The translations under genes were made by a program, and so were the position numbers. Under the pieces are notes generated by a model. It was not told the DNA's origin. It made no database searches and saw nothing but the letters and a program-made list of their open reading frames with translations. This document shows positions 1-12,370 of a DNA stretch of 38,343 nucleotides, one piece after another. Source of the stretch: Staphylococcus gallinarum (GTDB lineage: Bacteria; Bacillota; Bacilli; Staphylococcales; Staphylococcaceae); the NCBI RefSeq assembly GCF_000875895.1, contig NZ_JXCF01000049.1, forward strand, positions 1-38,343, given 5' to 3'. Position 1 is the first letter of the stretch. Each line of letters opens with the position of its first letter.

Positions 1-72
1 CTTACAAGTGGTAAGTGAAAGAGGAGAAAGAGAAAATGAGGAAAGATGTGAGCGCTTGACTACATGTCAGAA

Positions 73-128
73 AAGCTCCATAGCGCCGATGGTAGCAGAC
101 TTACGTTCCGCAAGAGTAGGGTAAGTGG
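73..128 (+). pseudogene. 5S rRNA relic (3' half only)
   Basis: Two blocks match the intact 5S gene at 37450-37564 exactly: 15 nt at 81-95 (equal to 37512-37526) and 23 nt at 98-120 (equal to 37530-37552). Between and just before them there are a few substitutions and a 1-nt deletion. The 5' half (1-72) shows only faint similarity, such as the GTGG..AAAGAGG pattern at 8-24. The 3' end reads GTAAGTGG instead of the GTTGCCAGGC that closes helix I. The molecule therefore cannot form the normal terminal helix with any sequence in the window, and I call it a decayed gene. In S. aureus, as I recall, an rRNA operon ends just before this decarboxylase gene, so it may be what is left of that operon's last gene. 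The window starts too close to see whether 23S precedes it. Confidence 0.7.
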
Positions 129-130
129 AA

Positions 131-152
131 TATAAGAGCCAAAGCGCTTATA
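131..152 (+). other. Hairpin in non-coding leader region
   Basis: TATAAGAGC (131-139) can pair with GCGCTTATA (144-152) with one mismatch. It lies directly after the 5S relic and before a long-range inverted repeat, and could be part of a structured transcript ending at the terminator at 260-284. No function is recognised. Confidence 0.35.
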
Positions 153-153
153 T

Positions 154-248
154 AAGTACCACTAAACTAAAAAGGTAGAAAATAGAAATCTTTAATACAT
201 AGATTAATAGATATGATGTCATAAAAACAACTGTAATAAGTGGTACTT
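154..248 (+). repeat. Perfect 10-bp inverted repeat with 75-nt loop
   Basis: AAGTACCACT at 154-163 is the exact reverse complement of AGTGGTACTT at 239-248. The enclosed 75 nt are AT-rich and non-coding. The second arm ends 11 nt before a terminator hairpin. It could be the closing stem of a small RNA or an rRNA processing stem left over from a lost operon. Confidence 0.45.
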
Positions 249-259
249 TACAGGCAAGT

Positions 260-284
260 AGAGACCGTAAGGTCTCTTTTTTTT
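260..284 (+). terminator. Intrinsic terminator
   Basis: AGAGACC-GTAA-GGTCTCT is a perfect 7-bp stem with a 4-nt loop, followed by a run of eight T. It closes whatever is transcribed from the left edge, possibly a former rRNA operon. Confidence 0.85.
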
Positions 285-397
285 ATATCCAAGGAGTTTA
301 ACTTCTGAATCACACTGACAAGTAGAAAGCGTTTGAAGCTGATGAATTGAGCGAACGACGATTTGAACTTACAGGTGTTAAATCTGACTATATTTAA

Positions 398-425
398 AGA
401 GGTGCCTAATAGCATCTCTTTTTTA
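398..425 (+). terminator. Intrinsic terminator upstream of the decarboxylase gene
   Basis: AGAGGTGC (398-405) pairs with GCATCTCT (412-419) with one G-T wobble, followed by a T run. No gene lies between this and the terminator at 260-284. The stretch 285-397 holds no ORF or structure that I could identify. Confidence 0.75.
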
Positions 426-496
426 TGTTAAAATACATGTTGATACTGTCGAAGAAATAATCATGTTATATATATATGATTATGAAAGGAGATATT

Positions 497-2462
<1,966 letters not shown>

Positions 2463-2467
2463 TATAA

Positions 2468-2818
<351 letters not shown>

Positions 2819-2824
2819 CAATAT

Positions 2825-2844
2825 GGTTGCTATATATAGTAACC
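2825..2844 (+). other. Near-perfect palindrome after pstA
   Basis: GGTTGCTA-TATA-TAGTAACC forms an 8-bp stem with one G-T pair. No T run follows, so it is not a simple terminator; it might be an RNA hairpin or a protein-binding site. Confidence 0.4.
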
Positions 2845-2864
2845 ATTCTAAGTGAGTGGAAATG

Positions 2865-2893
2865 AAAAGGTGTTGCTATCAAAGAACCTTTTT
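2865..2893 (+). terminator. Weak terminator-like hairpin between pstA and holB
   Basis: AAAAGG (2865-2870) can pair with CCTTTT (2887-2892), and the T run is part of the right arm. The stem is only about 6 bp with a 16-nt loop, so it may at most attenuate read-through into holB. Confidence 0.35.
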
Positions 2894-2933
2894 ATATTAA
2901 TCATTTACTTTGAGTGGCACTGTGTATAAGCAG

Positions 2934-2951
2934 CCTTTTTATATAAAGGAG
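2934..2951 (+). promoter_or_regulatory. Hairpin overlapping the holB ribosome binding site
   Basis: CCTTT (2934-2938) can pair with AAAGG (2945-2949), the core of the holB Shine-Dalgarno AAAGGAG at 2945-2951. The sequence CCTTTTTATAT occurs here and again at 2887-2897, so two upstream copies could compete for the same site. The pairing is short and the effect is a guess. Confidence 0.3.
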
Positions 2952-2961
2952 TAACTTAAAG

Positions 2962-3888
2962 ATGGATGAAAAAGCAAAACTGACGAAGGCATATCATTCA
3001 AATAAGTTGTCACATGCATATTTATTTGAGGGCGATGATGGCCAAACGATGAAACAAGTGGCGATTGATTTTGCGAAACTTATTTTATGTGATCAAGATG
3101 AACAATGTCAGTTAAAGGTATCTACGTTTAATCATCCTGATTTTATGTATATTTCCACTGAGGAAAATACGATAAAAAAAGAACAAGTCGAACAATTAAT
3201 ACATCATATGAATCAATTACCTATTGAAGGTAATTACAAAGTATACATTATTGAAGCCTTTGAGAAGTTAACTGTTCAAGGTGAAAACAGTATATTAAAA
3301 TTTTTAGAAGAGCCTCCTGACAATACCATCGCAATTTTATTATCTACGAAGCCTGAACAAATATTAGATACCATCCATTCAAGGTGTCAGCATGTTTATT
3401 TTAAACCAATTGATAAGGTGAAATTTATAGATAGATTAGTTGAGCGAGAGATTTCTAGACCTATTGCGGAACTGATCAGTACATATACGACACAAATTGA
3501 GACGGCAGTTTTATTGAATGAAGAGTCAGATTTAGCTTCACTGCGCAAAAGTATAGTGAAGTGGTGTCAACTGTTGTTAACAAATCGTCCAATGGCGCTT
3601 ATTGCAATTGTAGATTTGTTGAAACAAGCTAAGACCAGACGTTTACAGCTGGTAACATTAGCAGCTGTTAATGGTTTCTTTGAGGACGTCATGCATGCTA
3701 AAGTGGGCATTACTGATGATTTGATATTTCGTGATTTACAAGATGACATTCAAAATTATGCGCGTAAATTAACTTATAATCAAATTATTTTAATGTATGA
3801 TCAAATTACAGAAGCACATAAGAAGTTAAATCAAAACGTGAATCCAACGTTAGTCTTTGAACAGATAGTAATAAAAGGGGTGAAATAA
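2962..3888 (+). CDS. holB: DNA polymerase III delta' subunit
   Basis: Clamp-loader subunit that helps open the beta clamp during replication. The 308-residue protein has the SHAYLFEG start, the NSILKFLEEPP motif near residue 110 and IHSRCQ near 140, all typical of delta'. The P-loop position reads GDDGQTMK rather than GxxxxGKT, so it should not bind ATP, as is usual for this stator subunit. Only two Cys remain in the region after LILC, where many homologues carry a four-Cys zinc module. AAAGGAG lies 10 nt before ATG 2962. RicT follows after 3 nt, which suggests co-transcription. Confidence 0.95.
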   Translation: MDEKAKLTKAYHSNKLSHAYLFEGDDGQTMKQVAIDFAKLILCDQDEQCQLKVSTFNHPDFMYISTEENTIKKEQVEQLIHHMNQLPIEGNYKVYIIEAFEKLTVQGENSILKFLEEPPDNTIAILLSTKPEQILDTIHSRCQHVYFKPIDKVKFIDRLVEREISRPIAELISTYTTQIETAVLLNEESDLASLRKSIVKWCQLLLTNRPMALIAIVDLLKQAKTRRLQLVTLAAVNGFFEDVMHAKVGITDDLIFRDLQDDIQNYARKLTYNQIILMYDQITEAHKKLNQNVNPTLVFEQIVIKGVK

Positions 3889-3891
3889 ATA

Positions 3892-4695
3892 ATGCAAAAT
3901 GTAGTGGGAATTGAATTTCAAAAGTCAGGGAAAATGGAGTATTATTCACCTCAACAATTCGATTTGCGAGTAGGTAATTGGGTTGTTGTTGAATCAAAAC
4001 GTGGCGTAGAAATGGGCAGAGTAAAATATGAGCCACTTGATGTTGCCGATGAGGATGTAACATTACCATTAAAAGAAATCATCCGTCTTGCTACAGATGA
4101 AGATATTGAAAAATATGAAAAAAATGAGCGTGATGCTGAAGTAGCATTTGAATTATGTAAAGATACAATTCAGCAACAAGCGTTAGATATGAGGCTTGTT
4201 AACTGTGAATATACATTAGATAAATCGAAAGTAATATTTAATTTTACGTCGGATGATAGAGTAGATTTTAGAAAGTTAGTAAAAGTTTTAGCTCAAAAAT
4301 TAAAGACACGTATTGAATTAAGACAAATAGGTGTGAGAGATGAAGCGAAATTGTTAGGTGGCATAGGACCATGTGGGCGTTCATTATGCTGTTCTACATT
4401 TTTAGGTGATTTTGAACCAGTTTCTATTAAAATGGCTAAAGATCAAAATTTATCTTTAAATCCTACAAAAATTTCTGGCGCTTGTGGTCGTCTTATGTGT
4501 TGTTTGAAATATGAAAATGATTATTATGAAGAAGCGCGTGCGCAATTACCTGATGTAGGAGATCATATTGAAACGCCTGAAGGGAATGGAAAGGTTGTAG
4601 GCCTAAATATTCTAGATATTTCAATGCAAATTAAAGTAGAAGGTTTGGAACAACCCTTAGAATATAAAATGGAAGAATTAGAAGCGTTAAATTAG
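3892..4695 (+). CDS. ricT: PSP1-domain protein RicT (YaaT)
   Basis: In Bacillus, YaaT/RicT joins YlbF and YmcA in an iron-sulfur complex that steers RNase Y-dependent mRNA processing and affects development. The 267-residue protein has the PSP1 core and two conserved cysteine clusters, CGRSLCC at 161-167 and CGRLMCC at 198-204, which are the likely cluster ligands. The start ATG 3892 follows the holB stop by 3 nt and uses the AAAGGGG site within the 3' end of holB. The position between holB and yabA is conserved in Firmicutes. The symbol follows the Bacillus name; the staphylococcal role is inferred. Confidence 0.93.
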   Translation: MQNVVGIEFQKSGKMEYYSPQQFDLRVGNWVVVESKRGVEMGRVKYEPLDVADEDVTLPLKEIIRLATDEDIEKYEKNERDAEVAFELCKDTIQQQALDMRLVNCEYTLDKSKVIFNFTSDDRVDFRKLVKVLAQKLKTRIELRQIGVRDEAKLLGGIGPCGRSLCCSTFLGDFEPVSIKMAKDQNLSLNPTKISGACGRLMCCLKYENDYYEEARAQLPDVGDHIETPEGNGKVVGLNILDISMQIKVEGLEQPLEYKMEELEALN

Positions 4696-4710
4696 GAGGC
4701 TTTAACCAAG

Positions 4711-5052
4711 TTGAACCGAAGTGAAATATTTGAAAAACTTGCGCATTTAGAGTCGAACATTAATCAAATTAATAATGATATGGTTAACTTGAAACATTTG
4801 ACTGTAGAATTAATTGAGGAAAATGTGGCACTGCAAGTTGAAAATGAAAATTTAAAGACATTAATTGATAAAGAAGAGGCGCCTAAAAAGGTTGAAAATA
4901 ATAAAAAAGGACAACTAAAAAAGCCGCTTAGAAGTAAAGATAATTTAGCTATGTTATATAAAGAAGGTTTCCACATTTGTAATGGAGAACTATTTGGAAA
5001 GCATAGAAAAGGTGACGATTGTCTATTTTGTTTAGAAGTATTAAGTGAATAG
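4711..5052 (+). CDS. yabA: Replication initiation control protein YabA
   Basis: Binds DnaA and the beta clamp to limit over-initiation of replication in Firmicutes. The 113-residue protein has an N-terminal heptad-rich coiled coil (about 5-60), a basic linker, and a C-terminal zinc-type module with H88, C90, C104 and C107. It starts with TTG at 4711, 11 nt after the strong TAGGAGG site at 4693-4699; no better ATG is in frame. A terminator hairpin at 5093-5147 follows, so it may be the last gene of the tmk-holB transcript. Confidence 0.94.
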   Translation: MNRSEIFEKLAHLESNINQINNDMVNLKHLTVELIEENVALQVENENLKTLIDKEEAPKKVENNKKGQLKKPLRSKDNLAMLYKEGFHICNGELFGKHRKGDDCLFCLEVLSE

Positions 5053-5092
5053 TGAATTATAGTGTACTTATGAGTAAATCATAAATGGTGTT

Positions 5093-5147
5093 GAGGATGA
5101 GGTGTAGCGATAGGCTTAATGAGCATCGCCATCTTATCCTCTTTTTT
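5093..5147 (+). terminator. Terminator between yabA and the methyltransferase gene
   Basis: GAGGAT (5093-5098) pairs with ATCCTC (5136-5141), with an inner CGAT (5108-5111) to ATCG (5125-5128) helix and further pairs between, then six T at 5142-5147. It ends 15 nt before the next start, so the methyltransferase group depends on read-through or on a promoter I could not identify. Confidence 0.8.
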
Positions 5148-5162
5148 GGGAGGTAGAATTTG

Positions 5163-5888
5163 ATGTTGAACGATGGAGAGCGGTTAGATTGTTTAATAAA
5201 AGAAAATTTAAAAATTATACAAAATGATGATGTTTTTTCATTTTCTACAGATGCCTTGTTACTTGCACACTTTACAAAGGTTAAGAAAAATGATCAAATA
5301 TTAGATATTTGCACAGGTAATGGTGTGATACCTTTATTACTATCTGATAAAGGCAATCAGCAAATAGCAGGTATAGAAATTCAAGAACAATTGGTTGATA
5401 TGGCGAATAGAAGTATTGCGTTGAATCAACTTGATGAGCGTATTACCATGCATCATATGGATTTAAAGGATGCACATAAAGTTTTTAAACCTGCACAATA
5501 TAGTCTGGTAACGTGTAATCCGCCTTATTTTAAAGTAAATCAACAACATCAACATCAAAAGGATGCACATAAAATAGCAAGGCATGAAATTATGTGTACG
5601 CTTGAAGATTGTTGTTTTGCAGCGAGGCATTTATTGAAACAAGGTGGTAGATTAGTAATGGTGCATCGTGCTGAAAGGTTGATGGATGTACTAAGTCAGA
5701 TGCGAGCATTTCAAATTGAACCTAAGAAATTATATTTTATATATAGTAAAGAAGGAAAGTCTGCACATACGATAGTAATAGAAGGCAGAAAAGGTGGGAA
5801 TCAAGGTTTAGAAATACAGCCCCCATTTTATATTTATCAACAAAATGGTACATATAGTGAAGAAATGAGAGAAATATATTATGGATAG
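5163..5888 (+). CDS. tRNA1(Val) (adenine37-N6)-methyltransferase-like protein (TrmN6/YabB family)
   Basis: A class I SAM-dependent methyltransferase of 241 residues. The SAM-binding motif DICTGNG lies at 48-54 and the catalytic NPPY at 119-122, which indicates N6-adenine methylation of a nucleic acid, in this family A37 of tRNA-Val. ATG 5163 lies 9 nt after GGGAGG (5148-5153); a TTG at 5160 would add one residue. The gene overlaps the GIY-YIG gene by 8 nt, so the two are translationally coupled. The exact target is inferred from the family. Confidence 0.88.
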   Translation: MLNDGERLDCLIKENLKIIQNDDVFSFSTDALLLAHFTKVKKNDQILDICTGNGVIPLLLSDKGNQQIAGIEIQEQLVDMANRSIALNQLDERITMHHMDLKDAHKVFKPAQYSLVTCNPPYFKVNQQHQHQKDAHKIARHEIMCTLEDCCFAARHLLKQGGRLVMVHRAERLMDVLSQMRAFQIEPKKLYFIYSKEGKSAHTIVIEGRKGGNQGLEIQPPFYIYQQNGTYSEEMREIYYG

Positions 5889-6129
5889 ACATTATATTTA
5901 TATTGTTAAATGCAATGATGGTAGTTTATATACAGGATATGCCAAAAATGTTGAACAACGAGTTGCGAAACATAATAATGGACAAGGCGCGAAATATACA
6001 AAAATAAGGCGACCAGTAAAATTAGTTTATCAAGAAACCTTTGATAATAAATCCGATGCCTTAAAGCGAGAATATGAAATTAAAACTTATAGCAGAGCTA
6101 AAAAATTAAAACTAATAAGTGAGGAATAA
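5881..6129 (+). CDS. GIY-YIG domain protein, UPF0213 family
   Basis: A small, single-domain GIY-YIG nuclease-fold protein of 82 residues. YIYIV at 5-9 and YTGYAKN at 18-24 are the paired tyrosine motifs, followed by the conserved R-x-x-x-H helix. The family has no settled function; roles in DNA repair or processing have been proposed from the fold alone. It overlaps the methyltransferase gene upstream and ends 3 nt before rsmI. Confidence 0.9.
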   Translation: MDRHYIYIVKCNDGSLYTGYAKNVEQRVAKHNNGQGAKYTKIRRPVKLVYQETFDNKSDALKREYEIKTYSRAKKLKLISEE

Positions 6130-6132
6130 CAA

Positions 6133-6966
6133 ATGGCGACATTATATTTAGTAGGTACTCCGATTGGGAATTTAGCAGATATTACGTATAGAGCCGTTGA
6201 TACATTGAAAAATGTAGATTTAATTGCTTGTGAAGATACAAGAGTTACTAAAAAATTGTGTGCACATTATGATATTCAAACCCCATTGAAATCTTATCAT
6301 GATCATAACAAAGAGCAACAGACAGCTTATTTAATTGAACAATTACAACAAGGTTTAAGTATTGCACTTGTATCGGATGCGGGGTTACCATTAATCAGTG
6401 ATCCTGGTTATGAATTAGTAGTAGAAGCGCGACAACAACAATTGAGAGTAGAAACGGTTCCGGGCCCCAATGCAGGTTTAACGGCTCTAATGGCTAGCGG
6501 ATTGCCGTCTTTTACTTATACATTTTTAGGATTTTTACCACGCAAAGAGAAACAGAAAATTGAAATTTTAGAGCAACGTATGTATGAAGATAGCACCTTA
6601 ATAATATACGAATCGCCCCATAGAATTAAAGATACGTTAAAGGCAGTAGCTAAAATTGACGCGCAACGACGCGTATCAATTGGGAGAGAACTGACTAAGA
6701 AATTCGAACAAATTGTTACGGCAAGTGTAGATGAGTTAATTAGGCAATTTAATGCAGAGGAAATCACTGTGAAAGGTGAGTTTGTATTATTAATTGAAGG
6801 TGAAACGGCAAAAGATGATGATACGTGGTATGAAACAATGACTATAACTGAGCATGTCGATTATTATGTTAATCAAGGAATGAAGCCTAAAGCTGCGATC
6901 AAGCAAGTGGCAGAAACGAGAAATATGAAAACAGGTGATGTCTATAATACGTATCATGGCGTGTGA
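6133..6966 (+). CDS. rsmI: 16S rRNA (cytidine1402-2'-O)-methyltransferase
   Basis: Methylates the 2'-O of C1402 in the decoding centre of 16S rRNA. The 277 residues belong to the tetrapyrrole methylase fold, with TPIGNLAD at 9-16, CEDTR near 33-37, VSDAGLPLISDPG at 80-92 and the VPGPNA motif near 115. GAGG lies about 8 nt before ATG 6133. It ends the group started by the methyltransferase and GIY-YIG genes; the next 336 nt are non-coding. Confidence 0.95.
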   Translation: MATLYLVGTPIGNLADITYRAVDTLKNVDLIACEDTRVTKKLCAHYDIQTPLKSYHDHNKEQQTAYLIEQLQQGLSIALVSDAGLPLISDPGYELVVEARQQQLRVETVPGPNAGLTALMASGLPSFTYTFLGFLPRKEKQKIEILEQRMYEDSTLIIYESPHRIKDTLKAVAKIDAQRRVSIGRELTKKFEQIVTASVDELIRQFNAEEITVKGEFVLLIEGETAKDDDTWYETMTITEHVDYYVNQGMKPKAAIKQVAETRNMKTGDVYNTYHGV

Positions 6967-9282
<2,316 letters not shown>

Positions 9283-9309
9283 TCATGAATTAAGGAGCGT
9301 CGTTAAATC

Positions 9310-10083
9310 ATGTTAATCGATACACATGTTCATTTAAATGCAGAACAATACGATGAAGATTTAGAAGAAGTTATTCAACGCGCAAGAGATAATGGCGTCG
9401 ATCGTATGTTTGTCGTTGGTTTTGATACACCAACGATTGAACGTACGATGGAATTAATTGATCAATATGACTTTATTTACGGTATTATTGGTTGGCATCC
9501 TGTTGACGCAATAGATTGTACAGAAGAACGTTTAGAATGGATAGAAAAATTGTCAGAACATCCGAAGATTATAGGTATAGGAGAAATGGGATTAGATTAT
9601 CATTGGGATAAATCTCCTAAAGATGTACAACAGGATTTGTTTAGAAAGCAAATTGCTTTGGCAAAACGAGTACAGTTACCAATAATTATTCACAATAGAG
9701 AAGCAACACAAGACTGTGTAGACATTTTAAAGGAAGAGCATGCCGAAGAAGTAGGTGGCATCATGCACAGTTTCAGTGGTTCTCCAGAAATTGCTGATGA
9801 AGTGATTAACAAGTTGAATTTCTATGTATCACTCGGAGGTCCGGTGACATTTAAGAATGCTAAACAACCTAAAGAAGTTGCAAAGCATGTACCATTTGAT
9901 AAATTACTCGTAGAAACAGATGCGCCCTTCCTATCCCCACATCCATACAGAGGGAAAAGAAATGAGCCAGAACGTGTAACGTTAGTCGCTGAGCAAATTG
10001 CTGAATTACGTGGTGTGAGTTATGATGAAGTTTGCCGTCAAACAACTGAAAATGCTGAAAGATTATTCAACTTAAAAGCATAA
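9310..10083 (+). CDS. TatD-family metal-dependent hydrolase
   Basis: A 257-residue TIM-barrel hydrolase of the TatD DNase family. Metal ligands are visible: D4, H6 and H8 in the N-terminal IDTHVHL motif, the Glu of GEMGLDYH near residue 92, and the Asp of VETDAPFLSPHPYRG near 204. Homologues are 3'-5' exonucleases acting on DNA and RNA. AAGGAGCG lies upstream of ATG 9310. It sits between metS and rnmV, a common Firmicutes arrangement. A terminator follows at 10094-10173. The physiological substrate is not known. Confidence 0.92.
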   Translation: MLIDTHVHLNAEQYDEDLEEVIQRARDNGVDRMFVVGFDTPTIERTMELIDQYDFIYGIIGWHPVDAIDCTEERLEWIEKLSEHPKIIGIGEMGLDYHWDKSPKDVQQDLFRKQIALAKRVQLPIIIHNREATQDCVDILKEEHAEEVGGIMHSFSGSPEIADEVINKLNFYVSLGGPVTFKNAKQPKEVAKHVPFDKLLVETDAPFLSPHPYRGKRNEPERVTLVAEQIAELRGVSYDEVCRQTTENAERLFNLKA

Positions 10084-10093
10084 AGATATTACA

Positions 10094-10173
10094 AAAGATG
10101 TCGGTCTGAGTTAGGGCTTAGTTATGATTGAGAATACTAAGTAATTACCATAAATTCTGCCGACGTCTTTTTT
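10094..10173 (+). terminator. Terminator after tatD
   Basis: AAAGATGTCGG (10094-10104) pairs with CCGACGTCTTT (10160-10170) with one wobble, followed by T to 10173. Inside the long loop a second hairpin, CTTAGT (10117-10122) with ACTAAG (10136-10141), makes a branched structure. It separates metS-tatD from rnmV-ksgA. Confidence 0.8.
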
Positions 10174-10216
10174 ATTTGCAAATGGACAAGTAAAGTGATG
10201 AAAGGTGAAGCTATAA

Positions 10217-10765
10217 TTGAAGATTAATGAATTTATCGTAGTAGAAGGTAGAGATGATACCGAAAGAGTAAAAAGAGCGGTTGATTGTGATACGATAGAA
10301 ACTAATGGCAGTGCAATAAATCAGCAAACATTAGATGTTATAGCACAAGCATATGAGACACGGGGTGTCATCGTATTAACTGATCCAGATTTCCCAGGAG
10401 ATAAAATAAGAACGACGATTCAAAAGCATATTCCAGGTGTTAAACATGCATATATAGATAGAGAAAAGGCTAAAAGCAAACGTGGCAAAATTGGTGTAGA
10501 GCATGCACGTATTGAAGATATTAAAGAGGCTTTATTGAACGTAAGTACGCCTTTTGAAGAAGGTCACGAATCGATTGATAAGCATGTGTTGATTGATTTA
10601 GGTTTAATTATCGGACCAGACGCTAGGCGAAAGCGTGAAATATTAGGTAGAAGGTTGCATATTGGTCATTCAAATGGGAAGCAATTGCTCAATAAATTGA
10701 ATGCATTTGGTTATACAGAACAAGATGTTCGAGACGCTTTAAACAATGAGAAAGGAAGTGAGTAA
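10217..10765 (+). CDS. rnmV: Ribonuclease M5
   Basis: Matures 5S rRNA precursors in low-GC Gram-positive bacteria, acting on the precursor bound to L18. The 182 residues carry a Toprim domain with VVEGRDD (catalytic E10) and TDPDFPGD (D56 and D58), then a C-terminal substrate-binding part. The start is TTG at 10217, 9 nt after AAAGGTG (10201-10207), and gives the family-typical MKINEFIVVEG. ksgA starts 3 nt after its stop, so two rRNA maturation enzymes share a transcript. Confidence 0.96.
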   Translation: MKINEFIVVEGRDDTERVKRAVDCDTIETNGSAINQQTLDVIAQAYETRGVIVLTDPDFPGDKIRTTIQKHIPGVKHAYIDREKAKSKRGKIGVEHARIEDIKEALLNVSTPFEEGHESIDKHVLIDLGLIIGPDARRKREILGRRLHIGHSNGKQLLNKLNAFGYTEQDVRDALNNEKGSE

Positions 10766-11659
<894 letters not shown>

Positions 11660-11663
11660 ATTA

Positions 11664-11692
11664 TTGACAAGTAGCTTGCACCTTGCTAAAAT
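11664..11692 (+). promoter_or_regulatory. Upstream promoter of veg
   Basis: TTGACA at 11664-11669, a 17-nt spacer, then TAAAAT at 11687-11692: a perfect -35 and a good -10 for the housekeeping sigma factor. It starts 5 nt after the ksgA stop. Confidence 0.6.
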
Positions 11693-11703
11693 TGATATTT
11701 TAT

Positions 11704-11733
11704 TTGACAAAATAGCGCATTTTGTGTTATTAT
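11704..11733 (+). promoter_or_regulatory. Downstream promoter of veg
   Basis: TTGACA at 11704-11709, an 18-nt spacer, then TATTAT at 11728-11733. It lies 40 nt downstream of the other TTGACA and gives a leader of only about 20 nt before the veg start. The tandem layout suggests strong expression. Confidence 0.75.
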
Positions 11734-11758
11734 ACAACTTGTAGCGAGGTGGAGCAAT

Positions 11759-12022
11759 ATGTCAAAATCTATTGGAGACATCAAAAATACTCTTGATTGT
11801 CAATTAGGAAACCGTATTGTACTAAAAGCGAATGGTGGTCGTAAGAAGACGATTGAACGAAGTGGTGTATTGAAAGAAACATACCCATCAGTTTTTATCG
11901 TTGAGCTTGATCAAGATAAACATAACTTTGAGCGTGTGTCTTATACATACACTGACGTTTTAACAGAAAACGTACAAGTTTCATTTGAAGAAGATAACCA
12001 TCAAGAAGCAGTTGCGCACTAA
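11759..12022 (+). CDS. veg: Veg family protein
   Basis: A small basic 87-residue protein of the DUF1021/Veg family, strongly expressed in vegetative Bacillus cells and linked there to biofilm gene expression; the molecular role is open. The core [14 protein letters not shown] and the [14 protein letters not shown] segment resemble a small beta-barrel RNA- or DNA-binding fold. GAGGTGGAG precedes ATG 11759. Two strong promoters lie directly upstream and two terminators follow, so it is probably its own transcription unit. Confidence 0.94.
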   Translation: MSKSIGDIKNTLDCQLGNRIVLKANGGRKKTIERSGVLKETYPSVFIVELDQDKHNFERVSYTYTDVLTENVQVSFEEDNHQEAVAH

Positions 12023-12044
12023 TTAAAAAGTAATAATGAGGTTG

Positions 12045-12070
12045 AGTTTGACTATATAGTCGGACTTTTT
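12045..12070 (+). terminator. Terminator after veg
   Basis: AGTTTGACTA (12045-12054) pairs with TAGTCGGACT (12057-12066) with two G-T pairs, followed by five T. Confidence 0.75.
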
Positions 12071-12105
12071 AATTTATACTTTAAATTTAATGAGATATAG
12101 AAGAG

Positions 12106-12142
12106 GGTATGTTGACGTTATCGACGTTAGCATACCTTTTTT
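12106..12142 (+). terminator. Second, stronger terminator downstream of veg
   Basis: A 13-bp stem, GGTATG at 12106-12111 to CATACC at 12131-12136 with matching inner bases and two G-T pairs, then six T. Two terminators in a row isolate veg from ispE. The rest of 12023-12370 is AT-rich with no ORF. Confidence 0.85.
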
Positions 12143-12299
12143 GTTTGTCGTTGAATATGCTAAAATAGAACTAATTTTATGAATGAATTTCAGATATTGC
12201 GATATTGGTTTTCAATGAGCTGATTAGCGACTATGTTTAGCATAAAAATGATACTGATTTTATGAGATGTACAACATATTTCACTAAGTTTTAATAAAA

Positions 12300-12331
12300 C
12301 TGACAAATCAATTCGTACAATATGTTAAAAT
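12300..12331 (+). promoter_or_regulatory. Possible promoter of the ispE-purR group
   Basis: CTGACA at 12300-12305 with TTAAAA/TAAAAT at 12325-12331 at a spacing of 19-20 nt. The spacing is too long for a confident call, but it is the best match between the strong terminator and ispE. Confidence 0.3.
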
Positions 12332-12370
12332 CGTTGTATTACCATATCGTATTTGAAAGAGGGTGGACAT

